From: Valencia hispanica
Lineage: Eukaryota > Chordata > Actinopteri > Cyprinodontiformes > Valenciidae
Assembly (NCBI GenBank): GCA_963556495.2
Contig: OY747716.1
Span: forward strand, 30,713,318-30,777,317
Length of the DNA: 64,000 bases
Reading direction: 5' to 3'
Part shown: piece after piece, positions 11,620 through 22,640 of the stretch
Layout of the letters: each line of letters starts with the position of its first letter
Numbering within the stretch: the stretch's first letter is position 1
Notes under the pieces: generated by a model
Database searches by the model: none
The model's input: only the letters and a program-made list of their open reading frames with translations
What the model was told of the DNA's origin: nothing
Made by a program: the position numbers and the translations under genes

Positions 11620-12487
11620 ATTGTGTGCTTGGAGCACTTCGGGTTGGACTGGGCTCGTCACTGCTGCCCCCCGGGCCCCTGCATCGTAGCCGCTGGACGT
11701 TCCCCTGGGGTTCTCCTCTCCTCCTCTCTTGGGGGATGCGGTCGGCCCCCCCCTGGTCCGCCTGGGACTCTGGGTGTCCTTTGGATGTCTTGGCTCTGAT
11801 CTCCTTCATGTCTGCATCGATTCCTGGGAGACGGATTGATGCCTGCTCACACCAGCTATCGAACACTCTTATGGAGAAACCTTATCTGCACCAGCATGAT
11901 CACACACACACATAGATGTGGGGTCTCCAGTGTTTAGAGATATATTCTTGGGCTGAGGTTATCATTACTAGAGCTTGATTAATCTGTACCTTGAGTTTTT
12001 CTGTGAGATTGTTGTTGTATTTTTATATCCATTTTTGTGTGATGTGGTTGTTTAGTTCTTAGTTCACAATGTTTGGTTTGTTTTGTCGATGTTCCTTTTC
12101 CACTTTTTTTTCCCCCCTCTCTCTGCCGTCCTGTGGGTATGGAGGCAGACTTCAATGTTTTCCTGTGTTTTCTTTGTTCCCCTTTCTCTCTTGTATTTTC
12201 AACTTACCCTCTCTCTTGACTTTTTGTTTCCTACCTCTCTTCTTCATCTTCTTTCTTTCTTCCTCTTTATTTTCCATCTCTGTGTCCATAACATCAGGAA
12301 ATAAAACCCACAGCAATTCATAAAAAATATTTTTTACACATATAATTTATATCAAGTGGAGTACTATAGGAAAAGCTATAGAGCTCCTCTTGTGAAAGTA
12401 AATCTGTTGGGCTTCTACTTGGTACTCAGACACCAATTCTGAACTCCAAACAGGCCACGTAAAAAAAAAAGAAGAAAAAAAAAAAAG
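11620..12487 (+). mobile_element. LINE 3' end, copy A (+), with poly(A)
   Basis: Closely resembles the reverse complement of 19079-19960. Shared words are the CTGGGAGACGGATTGATG region, GAACACTCTTATGGAGAAACC, CTGCCGTCCTGTGGGTATGG, a long pyrimidine-rich stretch, AGGAAATAAAACCCACAGCAA, and CACTTGTGAAAGTAAATCTG with CACCAATTCTGAACTCC. It ends in a purine-interrupted A-tract at 12461-12487. I read both as 5'-truncated copies of one LINE family whose 3' UTR is unusually long. Confidence 0.7.
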
Positions 12488-13141
12488 AGTATACCACTAG
12501 AATAAACTAGACTACAGCACTGATTAAATCAACAGTTTTACTTTTGTTGTGAGTGCAAAGACTGCTGTCTTGACTGGGACTGAGCTGCCATGGCAGAGGT
12601 CTGCGCTCTGACTAATTTTATTATCCTGTTTTACCTAATATTAATACTGATTTTATAGATCTTCTTTACATTGTCACATTTAAGTATGAAAATAAATAAC
12701 TTTTAAAGTACATATCATTGTATTTGGCTTGAAACAAGGTGCCACAATGCTCAAGAAAGCTTTAATAAAAAGCCTTTTTTTCTGTGTAGGCTCCCCCATA
12801 TTCCTCTACGGGGGTGTGGGCTCAGCCCCCAATGTTTCCAGGTCCAGGAAACTCCCCTGCTTCCATCCCCAAGTAGTGTTACAACTCACCCCGGGACTGG
12901 GGTAGGTTGTAACAACATACCTCTTTGTATATGACATTGATTTAACTAATCTGTGATGATGTGGTAAAACTCCAAATGCATTTAATTTATAGCAGACAAA
13001 TATGGGTACCACATGTTAAAATTTGAGATCTCTAGCACAAAGTTAAATTTGTTCAAACACCAAGTGTTACAACCATCCCTGGTCTCCCTACACCTTCCAA
13101 AGGTGTGACTTTCATCTTATTTATTTTCTTTGGCTGTTTAC
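12488..13141. other. Intergenic; one inverted-word repeat end, no gene seen
   Basis: Bases about 12790-13100 contain CTCAGCCCCCAATG, GTGTTACAACTC and TACAACCATCCCTGGTCTCC, the last being the inverted partner of 7848-7867. No coding potential is visible. Confidence 0.4.
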
Positions 13142-13434
13142 CAGAGATCTGGACTTGAGTCACATCACTTGGACCCGAGTCATTGATTTCCTGACTGTAG
13201 ACTTGACTTAAAAAAATGTTCAAAGACTTGACTTGGACTTTTACACCAATAAATTGGGATGTGACTCAGACTTGAACCTGTTTACGTGAAAAGACTTGAT
13301 ATTTTACCCATTTTCTAAGGTTTAAAACACCTATCATTTAAAAATGTCACACTTTTAAGTAATTTCACTCATCCTGTCTTAACAGTCTTATTTGTTAATG
13401 CTAGTTTTCTTAACAGATATGTTGAACATTGCTT

Positions 13435-15365
13435 TCTTTTTCTTAAATTTTATTTATTTTTGCCCCCACACCCAAAACCCCAGTGACATACCAACCCGGA
13501 CCAGGAGCAAACCGATGCCCCGGGCGGCCGACCCACCAGGCCGACATCCACCACCACCATTCCCTGGCTGATACCCAGCCCTTGCGGACCGACCACTGCT
13601 GTCCGATGGCTCAGCAAGCGACCAAACCCAGCGCCACACCCACCCGCCCTGCACGCCCACTACCCGGCCAGTCCACCGGCAAGTCTGACCAACCCAAATG
13701 TCCGACCCCAGAACCCCGCAGCGCCCAGGACCCAGGAGCCAAGTCCAGCGCCAAAAAGACTGATCAGGCTCAGAAATGCCACCCAGCCACCGCAACCATC
13801 AGCCAGACATCCCAACACGCAAACAAGGCGAGACGCCATACAGAAACTGGCTATGACAATCAGCCCAGAGAAAAAGAGAGAAGTGGCAGCACATGCCGGC
13901 CACCGGCCAGCCCCGACCCCCGCAGGCAGGCACCAGCAACAGAGACCCCACACCAGCCAACCTCCAGCCAGGACCACAGCCAGGCGGCGGGGCACACCAG
14001 AGCCCCCAGGCCCACCCTAGACCCTACCCAACTGCAGCACGGCCACCAGGTCAGTAACCCATTACCACCCAAAGCCACCAAAGCCCCACCCCAGGTGGGG
14101 GCCTCGACATCCAGGGTAGTTACAGATTTTTGCTGTGAGGTTCTGTTAAAACCTTTTAAACAGCTAATATCTTACCTGCAGTATATGACTGTCCTTGCAT
14201 CTTTAACTAGCGATCCCACCCCCATACGCCCCCAACGCAGAAAAACCCCCACATCAGCAACAATATCCCACACGGCAAAACCAAGGACCCCCCACCCCTA
14301 CTAGATGATGGAGCCGATCAACGGAGCCCAGAGAGATTGATCAGATATGGAGCCAGAGGCCGTCTCAAGACCAATGTGCTCCAACAAGAGATTTCTATAC
14401 TGGTTAATATTAAGAGCCTTTTTATTTTTCCAGTTCAGGAGGATAGTTTTCTTAGCGATGCATAAAGCAATGTGAACCATTGGAACTGACTTTGTGTCCA
14501 TGGTGACATCATTTAGATTTCCTAGCAAGCAAACTGAGGGAGAAGGTGGAATATTACAATTCAGACACTTTGATAAGTCCTCACATATCTGGCACCAACA
14601 TTTCTTAACACGTGGACAGAACCAATGCGCATTAATGTAAGTATCTGGTATATTGCTTGTGCATTGTAAGCAGGTATTAGACGACGTAAAACCCATCCTG
14701 AACATCCGTTGACCTGTATAGTGTACTCTATGAAGGATTTTGTATTGTATTAATTGTAAACTAGAATTTTTAGCTATTTTAAAGGTTCTTAAACATATAG
14801 AGACCAGAAGCTTTGGTCAAAGCTGACTGAATAAATCCACCTCCCATTTTGAAATAGGGATGGCTATTGATTCATCTAATGTAGATTATGTCCTGTATAT
14901 TTTAGACAACAATTTGGGGGGTTGAAATTGAGAAAATCTAAAACTCTTGCTGACATTTTTTATTAAACTATATTGAGCATAATGCTCACCTTTTATAATA
15001 TATTTAATTTGTTGATATTCTAAGAAATGTTTTTAATAATTTCATATTGTGTAGTTAATGTATCAAATGGGATAAAGTCTGTTTGTTCAAATATATGTTC
15101 CAGGTATTCAATTCCTTTACACCTCCAGTCTGGAAAACTGATCATACATTTTTTTTGCAAGATGTCGGGGTTGTTCCAGATGGGTGTACGTCTACATGGG
15201 ATTATTGTGGACTGTCATTTTTAGAAACTCCCACCATGCTGTCAGAGAGGAGCTGATATTTAAGCTTTTAAAGCATTCATTTTGTTTTATAATTGAGCTA
15301 ATAATTGGTAGGTCTGAATTTTTTATTTTATTGCATAATGTCTGTTCTACGTCTCTCCTGTATGC
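13435..15365 (-). mobile_element. L1/Tx1-type LINE, 5'-truncated, with perfect 12-bp target duplication
   Basis: The flanks share TGAACATTGCTT exactly (13423-13434 and 15366-15377), so the insertion is bounded to the base. On the minus strand, degenerate RT C-terminal text appears at 15000-14301, e.g. CLQCTSNIPDTYINAHWFCP, where C..C...H....C is the zinc-knuckle-like box of L1/Tx1 ORF2 C-termini, then NWKNKKALNINQYRNLL. It is followed by about 850 bases of G-rich 3' UTR (C-rich on +, 13480-14300) and an A-rich tail with AATAAA (13435-13462). The long open frames in the GC-rich part are compositional. Confidence 0.82.
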
Positions 15366-15479
15366 TGAACATTGCTTATGGAATTGAGATTTTTGAGTAA
15401 AGTGTTCAACTTCGCGTTCTTACTTCCCACAGGAAGGACTTTATGTACTTCTGGGTCAAAGCAGTCTTTTTTTTACGAC

Positions 15480-15840
15480 ACCCTTTCTCTGTGTTTCCAG
15501 CCACTAGCGCTGGTGGCTCATCTCAGAGCTGTCAGTCAAAAGGACATGCCAGTTCTAATTCATATTTCAAGCTTAAAATACATCTAAATGGATGAGTTTT
15601 TAAAAAATTCACCCCCTCATAATTATCATGGCGGTAAATTTAACCTTTTAAACCTAATTTTTTTTTTTTTTTTACCAGGCTGTAAACATGTTTATTTCTG
15701 CTGTGAAGTTGGGATTTTTAACAAGGGAATCAATGGGAACTGGCTCCTTTCTGCAGCCAGTTACTAGCGTATGAGGGGGGAACTGCAATTTTTGTCACTT
15801 CCACAATGGCTTAACCTTCGAAATTTTGCCCCTTGGAATA
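15480..15840. repeat. Common teleost interspersed repeat (MITE-like)
   Basis: Contains GAGCTGTCAGTCAAAAGGAC, AAATTCACCCCCTCATAATT, TGTTTATTTCTGCTGTGAAG, TCAATGGGAACTGGCTCC and CACTTCCACAATGGCTT. I recognise this string of words as a frequently repeated fish element of unknown class. It is inserted in the hAT-like host. Confidence 0.5.
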
Positions 15841-15989
15841 TATACATATTATACACCATTGGAAAGTTAATATTCTTGTGATTCTAATTATGTATGTCAA
15901 TCAAGGATACAATCATAACTGTAGGGACAGCAAGTTATTTTTCAAAACCACTCAGAAAGCAACATAATGTGAAACTCACAGTTCGGGCC

Positions 15990-16237
15990 TCATCAAGAGG
16001 CCTCTCGAGGCATGTAAGTTAATTGACGCTGACAAGGCGGAAACTCAAATTCTATTGGCTAAAAAAATTCGGCAGTTGCTGTGCAATGCATAGGGGTCTA
16101 TGGGAGGAAGGTGGGATTAAGAAAAAAAACAAATGTTGTGGAGCACTAGCGTTTTTTAATAGTATAGAACCCCACTATCATTTTAACGATTTATAAAATT
16201 TTAATACATAAATATATTTTCCGGACAGCAGCTTTAA
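15990..16237. mobile_element. TTAA-ended MITE, copy 1 (truncated)
   Basis: Inverted relative to copy 2 at 16601-17156. Shared words are GCGGAAACTC, AATTCTATTGGC, TGCAATGCATAGGGGTCTA, GTGGAGCACTAGC and ACCCCACTATCATTTTA. The right end is GGACAGCAGCTTTAA (16223-16237). The other terminus is missing. Confidence 0.65.
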
Positions 16238-16600
16238 GTAAATACTTGTGACTCTTAAAAATCTAAATATCAACTTGAAAATCATATCACCTATACTCTT
16301 TTGTAAAATCTATTTAATCCTTAACTGTGAGTCAGTGTAATGATAGTTTAAAGGAAGACTATTCCTATTACTTACGTTTGGTTAAAACTGTAAAACAAAG
16401 AGGAGCAAGTTCAGAACTACTTTTGGTAAATGTCTTAAGTTCAGTTGCACTTGTTTCATCAGGTGTAACATATGGTTAATGATTTACATTAAATATATAT
16501 TTGCAAAATTTATTTGAAAAATGACATGAAATGACTTGAAATTTGAAGTTTCAGACTTGAGACTTCACTCGGGACTTGAGGATAACGACTTGAGACTCAC

Positions 16601-17156
16601 TTAAAGCTGCATTCCGAAGAATATATTTATGTATCAAAGTTTTATAAACTTTATAAAATGATAGTGGGGTTCAATACTAGGATAAAAGGCTAGTGCTCCA
16701 CAACAGTTGTCATTTTTCTTAATACCAACTTCCTCCCGTAGACCTCTATGCATTGCACACTGAGCGCCAAATTGTTTTAGCCAATAGAATTCGAGTTTCC
16801 GCATTGTCGGCTGCCAATCAACTTGCATACGGATCACGCAAACATGTGACCATGGGGCCGCACACAGACCGCTCCCTTTCTTCCCTATTACAGTCGCTAT
16901 ATTGTAAGAGAGCATCAGTTATGCAGAAGTTGCTCACCTCCAAAATGTCCATAGCAAAAAAACCAATCAGGTGGTGCTCAATAGCCCTTGCTGCTTACTT
17001 CTTTGACTCGCTGTGTCGCCACAGGTGATGTGCGTGCCCCACTGCTGCGGTAGAGCTGGAGGGTGGAAAGGGGAGGGGGGAGTGTTTTGGGAGGGGCCTT
17101 GGTACGTTGGATTAAAAAAATTTCTCTACCTCAAATACTCTGGACTGCAGCTTTAA
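16601..17156. mobile_element. TTAA-ended MITE, copy 2 (complete)
   Basis: A 556-bp element with inverted ends TTAAAGCTGCATTCC (16601-16615) and GGACTGCAGCTTTAA (17142-17156), matching at 14 of 15 positions. Both edges are TTAA, the target of piggyBac- and Kolobok-type transposases. No coding capacity. Outside it the hAT-like host resumes without loss (CTTGAGACTCAC to GACTTGCAAAAC). Confidence 0.75.
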
Positions 17157-17186
17157 GACTTGCAAAACAACTTGGTCCCATCTCTG

Positions 17187-17639
17187 CAGATTACTCCTAT
17201 GAAAGTTCAACACTGTTCCATGTTTTCTCTGTTTGTAGGATATGGCTTTCACTGGGGTTCGCTGGCATCCCAAGGCTTTAGAAACAGCTTTGTGACCCTT
17301 TTAAAGGTTGATAGATGTCTGTGACTTTGTTTTTCATCTCTTCTTGCATTTCTTTAGATGATGGATCATTTAAGACCTTTTAGCCTACTTCATGCTGTCA
17401 AACAAGTTCTCTTTTATAATTTCCCCCTTTCATGTCTGCCAGTAATCAGGTATGTGTGGGGCAATTGAAACTAAATTAAGTTTTCCAAAAAATCTGATTA
17501 ATCACTATTAAATTATGATTTAACAAGGGGTGATTATTTTTTTCACCAGGGGCCTGGTTGGTCTGGATAGCTCATTTGTATTTGCTCAGATTATTCTCAT
17601 CTGATGTTACAATAGAAGTAATCTGTGAGGAGGCAGAGA
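17187..17639. other. Intergenic, no gene seen
   Basis: No motif or coding potential recognised. Confidence 0.4.
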
Positions 17640-17775
17640 ACATCCTAGGGTTAAAATTCTGGCCTGGGACTTTCTGCATAGAGTCTGCATGTTCTCCCAG
17701 TGGATGCATGGGTACTTTCCCGATACGCTGGCTTCCTGCCACAGTCCAAAAACATGACGGTTAAATTGTCCTTAG

Positions 17776-17835
<60 letters not shown>

Positions 17836-17990
17836 ACGCGTGTGTGTGTGTCTGTGTGTGTGCATGAGCATGATTGTGTGTCTCTGTGTTGCCCTGCGAT
17901 TGGCTGGCGACCTGTCTAAGGTATACCTGCCTCTCACCTACAATGACAACAACCCTGCAAGGATAAGCAGTATAGACACTGGATGGATAA
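17640..17990 (+). mobile_element. SINE with RTE-like 3' tail and expanded (TG)n
   Basis: Carries the fish SINE body words TCTGCATGTTCTCCCAGTG, CCACAGTCCAAAAACATGAC, AAATTGTCCTTAGGTGTGAG, then (TG)n at 17776-17862, TCTCTGTGTTGCCCTGCGAT, TGGCGACCTGTCTAAGG and a TGGATGGATAAATAAA tail. The internal GTGTG site has expanded into a microsatellite. Confidence 0.75.
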
Positions 17991-18165
17991 ATAAAATTGT
18001 AAATTTTTCCTTCACAGTTGTCAGTTGGTTGAAGAAAGGGTCTTGTCAAATCTGGCAGTATGTATGGGAGCCCACCTTTTGTTCTATTTTTTTGCCCCGC
18101 GTAGGGTTAAAATGATTTTTAATCTACTGCTAATTACTTTTTAAGCAACACCACCTTTTTATAAA

Positions 18166-18300
18166 GAAAAACATCCATCCATTATCTGTACCTGTCCATC
18201 CTATGCAGGGTTGCGGGGGGACTGGTGACTATCTCCAGCAGTCACGGGGCGAAAGGTAGGGTACAACCTGGACAGGTCGGCAGTCCATCGTGGTAAAGAA
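18166..18300 (-). mobile_element. SINE 3'-end fragment
   Basis: Minus-strand copy of the same SINE 3' part (CATCCATCCATTATCTGTAC, then AGGGTTGCGGGGGGACTGG, CTCCAGCAGTCACGGGGCGA and GGACAGGTCGGCAGTCCATC). Confidence 0.7.
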
Positions 18301-18639
18301 AAGTTTTTTTATTTTGTACTGTATTTTGTCTCTTAATTTAAAAAAACATGTGAATTACAAGAAAAAATGGTTCAGCTGGTTGTATAAAATGTATTTGCGC
18401 TCATTTACAGAGCATTAAAAGTCCACATATCTGGAGAGAAAACTATTTGGAAATTCTCCTGTATATTGCTATGCGCGGTTTTATAATGTGAAATCCCTTG
18501 AACTACAACTTCTATTTTGGATCACTGGTGGTGCAAAAATGCTAACACAAAACAGAAAATTGAAATTTGTCAAAGATTTCAGTATTGTATGTCTAACTAA
18601 CACCATTACTAAAAAAAACCACAAACCCAAATGGCTTTC

Positions 18640-19078
18640 AAACAATTGATTGGATTGAATTGAATATACTTTAATGTAATCGAGCTCAAGTACTCAGAAT
18701 GTATGTAGAGCGTCTGTGAACATCAAATTTTAAGCATCGCCACTGATTGTCAGTTGGAAGTCATTCCATTGTAGCTCTGTCTGTTTGCTTAGAGCTGGAG
18801 GGTAAACCTCTGCCCCAATCTCAAGTCTTTTGGAGACTCTAACAGGATTTCTTCTAGGATGCCTTTTTGCAATAGTTGTCCCCATCAACTCGGACCAGCC
18901 TCCCTTTAACTGCTGAAGAAAAGTATCTCTTCACATATAGTGTTTTGCCTGAAGGCCACATTTTTGGTGTCTTTTGACCAAAGTACCTTCTTCAAATGCT
19001 CATTGTTTTCCCTTATTTGTAAACTGCAAACTGAATGTATACTTTTTTCTGGGTGCATAACGAAGACTCATGCGCCCT
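18640..19078 (-). mobile_element. Tc1-like transposon fragment
   Basis: Reads as reverse-oriented Tc1 transposase region: AACCTCTGCCCCAATCTCAA, TCTTTTGGAGACTCTAACAGG, CCCCATCAACTCGGACCAGC, CTGAAGAAAAGTATC and GACCAAAGTACCTTCTTC. It stops abruptly where LINE copy B begins at 19079. Confidence 0.7.
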
Positions 19079-21590
19079 CTTTTTTTTTTTTTTTTTACAC
19101 GTGTCCTGTCTGGTAGTGTGGAGCTCAGAATTGGTGTCTGAGTGCCAAGTAGAAGCCCGACAGATTTACTATCACAAGTGGAGCATTACGGCTTTTGCTA
19201 TAGTACTCTGCTTGATATATATGTGTAAGAAATCTTTATTAGAAATTGCTGTGGGTTTTTTTTTCCTGATGCGCCAGGGACAAGGAGACGGAAAATAAAG
19301 GGGAAGGAAGAAAGAATAAGAAGAGAGGTTGGAAAAAGAGGTTAAGAGGGAGAGGGTAAGCTGAAGATACAAGAGAGGAAGGGGAATGAAGAAAACACAA
19401 GAAAACATCCCAGACCCCCTCCACACCTGCAGGACGGCAGGGAGAGGGGAAAAAACAAAGACAAAGCAAATAATGCAAACTGACAACTACACAACCACAA
19501 TCCACAAACAGATATATAGATACAATAACAGCGTCACTGAAAAGCTCATTGTACTGATTATTACAAGAGTTAGTAATGGTAACCTAAGCCCAACAATGTC
19601 TGTACACACCAGAATCCCCACACCTGGATTTGTATATGAGCATGTTGGTGCATCTAAGGTTTCTCCATACGAGTGTTCAATAGCTGGTGGAGGAGCCATC
19701 GATCCGCCTCCCAAGAATCAACGCACACACGGGAGATCGGCGCCATAGACATCCAAAGGACCCAGAGCACAGGAGCCCTAGGCAGACCAATGCAGGGCTG
19801 ACTGTACCCCCAAGAGAGGAACGGAGGAGAGCCCTGGGGGAACATCCTGCAGTTACAATGCAGGGGCCCGAGGGGCCGCAGTGATGAGCCCACAGGCTCC
19901 ACCGGCAGCCTCTGGGCCCATGGCTGGATCCAGGGCAGATCCACCCATGGGCCCGGAGGACTAGGGCCCGAGGGCGCTCACCCCCCAGCAGGGACCTGAA
20001 AATTGAACAGCCGAAAGGAGCAACCCGCCGCCTGGTCATGGAGGCCATGGCCAGCCGACGCCCGACATGCGCCACTGCCACACCAGGCCAATCCCCACAG
20101 CTGACATCCCAATCCCCCCCCCCCGCCCCCCCCCACTCTATGCCGGGACACCACACCAATAGCCCCAGCAGATGGCCGGCATCTCCATGCCAAGACCAGC
20201 CAGCACCTGGACACCAAGCTCAACCAGCTCCCGAATCAAGCTCCCGCACACCGCAAAGCACCAAGACCAAGCATCCAACTGACCAAGCCCGAAACATACA
20301 GAACAGGAGATCAAGTGGAGATCCCAGACCCGACCCCTGCCAAGCCATCCGACAGCTACCACCAAACAATGCCAAAACCGCCCCCTCCAAAAGAGGCGCC
20401 CCGGCACAGCGACCGACCAATACCCCGGTCCACTCGGGCCTGGCCAGGCAGGCACCAGGGATGAACCGGCATGCCCCCCTAGCACCAAGCCCTGGACACA
20501 GAGAGCCACAAATGCACTGGCGGGCAGAGGCATCAGTCACCAGCAGGGAGTGACGGAGGGGAAATAGGCCCCTCATTTGGTGGGGGGGCTGAGATGCGCC
20601 AGGTCAGAAGGCAGCCCAAGACCCAACCTGACGTATACACAGGAAAACACAGACACAGTCATACGTTCCCTCCCTCTTACATACATTCTCATCTGCACAC
20701 CAAGACACACAAAAAAGGATGCTGCACACCCACTCATACTCCCCATACACACTCTACACTCCCAGGACTGATACCCCAGCAGAGCAACCAGCCCCTGAAC
20801 CCAGGAGGTGGTCCCCCTACCCTCTAGGATGGAGACAAGCAGTCTGCCAAAGCCTGTTCCCCCTCCCTGACCCCAACCCCTGATGGCCAATAGCGAACAG
20901 GGGTGTGTAAAGACACCTAGCCTACCTCGTCCCGCTCGAGAATGGTGTTAATGTGTGTTATTATAATGTGCATTTAAAACAGAGGGTTGGGATATGGGGA
21001 AGGCAGCAACACATCCCCCAACCCCCACCCCAAACCCTCAGTGTCTATATGCAGTTTAGCAGTGGGCACCAGCACCAGAGGTGAAGCTGATTGAACAGAT
21101 CCTCTTCCGTATGCCGAAAAATCTCCCACCCCAAAGTCCCTACATGTATGTCTCATGAGAATGTTATGAGTGAGAGTGTCTAAGTTGTGCAGTGAAATTG
21201 GGACCCAGGCTGCCACAGGGTGGCGGAGATGGAAACCCCTCCCTGCACCCCAGTGATGTGCCTACACCCCAAGGTCCTACATGAGTGGTAATGTGATGGA
21301 GCGGGCGGACAGAGGTGTCCGGAAATGAGGGATTCAACTCCCCCCACTGACTTCAATAGCCACCTCGGTTCACCAAGATCCACCAAGGGAGAGAGGCCCT
21401 GGCACGTCCACCCCGGGGCCCATGGCCCCATCCCAGTAGAAGATCTATACCAACCCCGATATTCAGTCTACCATCACAGAACGAAGGACATTAGACACCC
21501 AGGTTGAGTTCTGCTTCCGTGCCCAGGCAGGACCCCAGGGCACGCCCCGGCCCTCTTTCTAGTGCCACTCAGGGCAACTGCCCATAATCC
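19079..21590 (-). mobile_element. LINE copy B (-), long G-rich 3' region and poly(A)
   Basis: The 3' end is the T-run at 19080-19097 on +. The first 900 bases match copy A (11620-12487) in inverse. Further 5' (19700-21590 on +) is C/A-rich, hence G-rich in the element's sense. It includes an 11-C, G, 9-C tract at 20114-20134 and a purine-only stretch at 19265-19410. Long open frames on both strands here reflect composition. No reverse-transcriptase motif is visible, so most or all of this is UTR-like sequence. Confidence 0.6.
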
Positions 21591-21599
21591 CTATATCAC

Positions 21600-21988
21600 T
21601 AATTAGGTGAGCTCTGAAGCCAGCTGGTCGAAGTAGATTCTGCTTAAACAGAGTAAAGGGACCCAATGAAATACACACCACACTTTTCAGATTTTCATTA
21701 GTAAAAAATCTTGAAAACTAAGTATAATATCCATCAATCCATCCATTATATATACCGCGTATCCATGTAGGGTCGTGTAGGAAATGGTGCCTATTCTCCA
21801 GCGGTCATTGGGCGAGAGGCAGGGTACACCCTGGACAAGTCAAGTATAATATCTCTTTTTCACAATGATGTACTACTTTCTGTTGGTCTTTCACTTGCAG
21901 TAAATGTCCAATACATTGAAATTGTATGTTGTATGTTAACTTGACAAAGTCTGGAAAAGTTCCTGGGTTATGGATACTTTTGTAAGGT
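21600..21988 (+). mobile_element. Tc1-like transposon 3' end, split by a SINE
   Basis: Words of a Tc1 terminal region: GTGAGCTCTGAAG, TTAAACAGAGTAAAGGGACC, ACACACCACACTTTTCAGATT, and after the insert TTGGTCTTTCAC, TTAACTTGACAAAGTCTGG and ATGGATACTTTTGTAAGG. It is interrupted at 21732-21841. Confidence 0.75.
21732..21841 (-). mobile_element. SINE fragment with perfect 12-bp target duplication
   Basis: A 110-bp minus-strand SINE 3' piece (CATCCATTATATATACCG, then GGTCATTGGGCGAGAGGC and GGTACACCCTGGACAAGTC). It is flanked by identical AAGTATAATATC at 21720-21731 and 21842-21853. It is 5'-truncated, as expected for LINE-driven retrotransposition. Confidence 0.85.
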
Positions 21989-22139
21989 AAGCCTTCTGGA
22001 CGTATTTATACATTATCTTTGAACATAAATGAATAATAATATTAATAAATTGTTTTAGCCAAAAATCTGAAGTGCCTTTCACATTAAAAAGAGGGAGTCG
22101 GTCAAACAGGCTGTTTTCTTCAGCATGGACTTTACTGTA

Positions 22140-22640
22140 TAATAGCCACGCTAGAGGCGCGTTGTTGCCTGCAAGCCCGTGGCAGGCAGGAGGACTGTCG
22201 CCATCGCTGGGTAAATACTGTAACCATATTACGCAGTTGATAATGTAGTGTGTGTAGCCTACTGAAGCCGGAGCGCACAGCAGCAGCTACAGCCGCGGCA
22301 GAAGGCGGGGGCTATGCTGCCCGCAGCAGCAGCGACCACAGAGGACGCATACGGCGGCTTCAGAGCAGGACTGACGCTTTGTTTGCCTCCCGCACGTCGG
22401 AGCTGTCACTTCACATCTGAAAGCGATCTTTGTTGCGCTTTCTTCTCCCTGACGTGTTTTTCTCCCCCACTAATGTTTTTGAGCGGATGGGACTCGCACG
22501 GTTCCAGTGAAATGGGATTTTAATGGTGCACGTAGCAGCAGGCTGTGCACAGCCGGGGGACCGTAGCTGTAGCAGCGCGCGGGGTGATGATCGCCGAAGA
22601 ATAAAGCGGGGTAGCCGAAGGTGCGCAACATCTCGTTTCC
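22140..22640 (+). promoter_or_regulatory. CTDSPL promoter and 5' UTR, CpG-rich
   Basis: Against the AT-rich surroundings this 500-base stretch is GC- and CpG-rich, with runs such as GGCGCG, GCCGCGGCAG, CCCGCACGTCGG and GCGCGCGGGG. It runs straight into coding exon 1. There is no clear TATA box at a fixed spacing, which fits a CpG-island housekeeping promoter. Its upstream edge abuts a Tc1 fragment that ends near 21990. Several upstream ATGs (22314, 22475, 22523) lie in it and would be uORFs if transcription starts before them. The start site is not visible, so the division between promoter and 5' UTR is inferred. Confidence 0.6.

Larger units (their letters stand above)
13142..17186. mobile_element. 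hAT-like host element (ACTTGAGTC-repeat type) with nested insertions
   Basis: Left end CAGAGATCTGGACTTGAGTC (13142) and right end TTGGTCCCATCTCTG (ending 17186) form short inverted CAGAGAT termini. The flanking octamers CTGTTTAC (13134-13141) and CAGATTAC (17187-17194) match at 6 of 8 positions, a decayed hAT-type duplication. The remaining host sequence (13142-13434, 15378-15480, about 16240-16600, 17157-17186) is full of GACTTGAG, GACTTGGAC and GACTTGAAA words. The rest is later insertions. Confidence 0.65.

Noticed and set aside
13483..14304. 273-codon + strand open frame rich in Pro, Thr and Ala
   Set aside because: It lies antisense in the C-rich 3' UTR of a LINE; open frames exist on both strands because few stops occur in such composition. 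No domain or splice support.
17786..18115. 109-codon ORF of Cys/Val repeats
   Set aside because: Translation of the (TG)n microsatellite in a SINE.
20038..20576. Long frames on both strands (171, 131 and 118 codons)
   Set aside because: Same cause: the G/C-rich region of LINE copy B.
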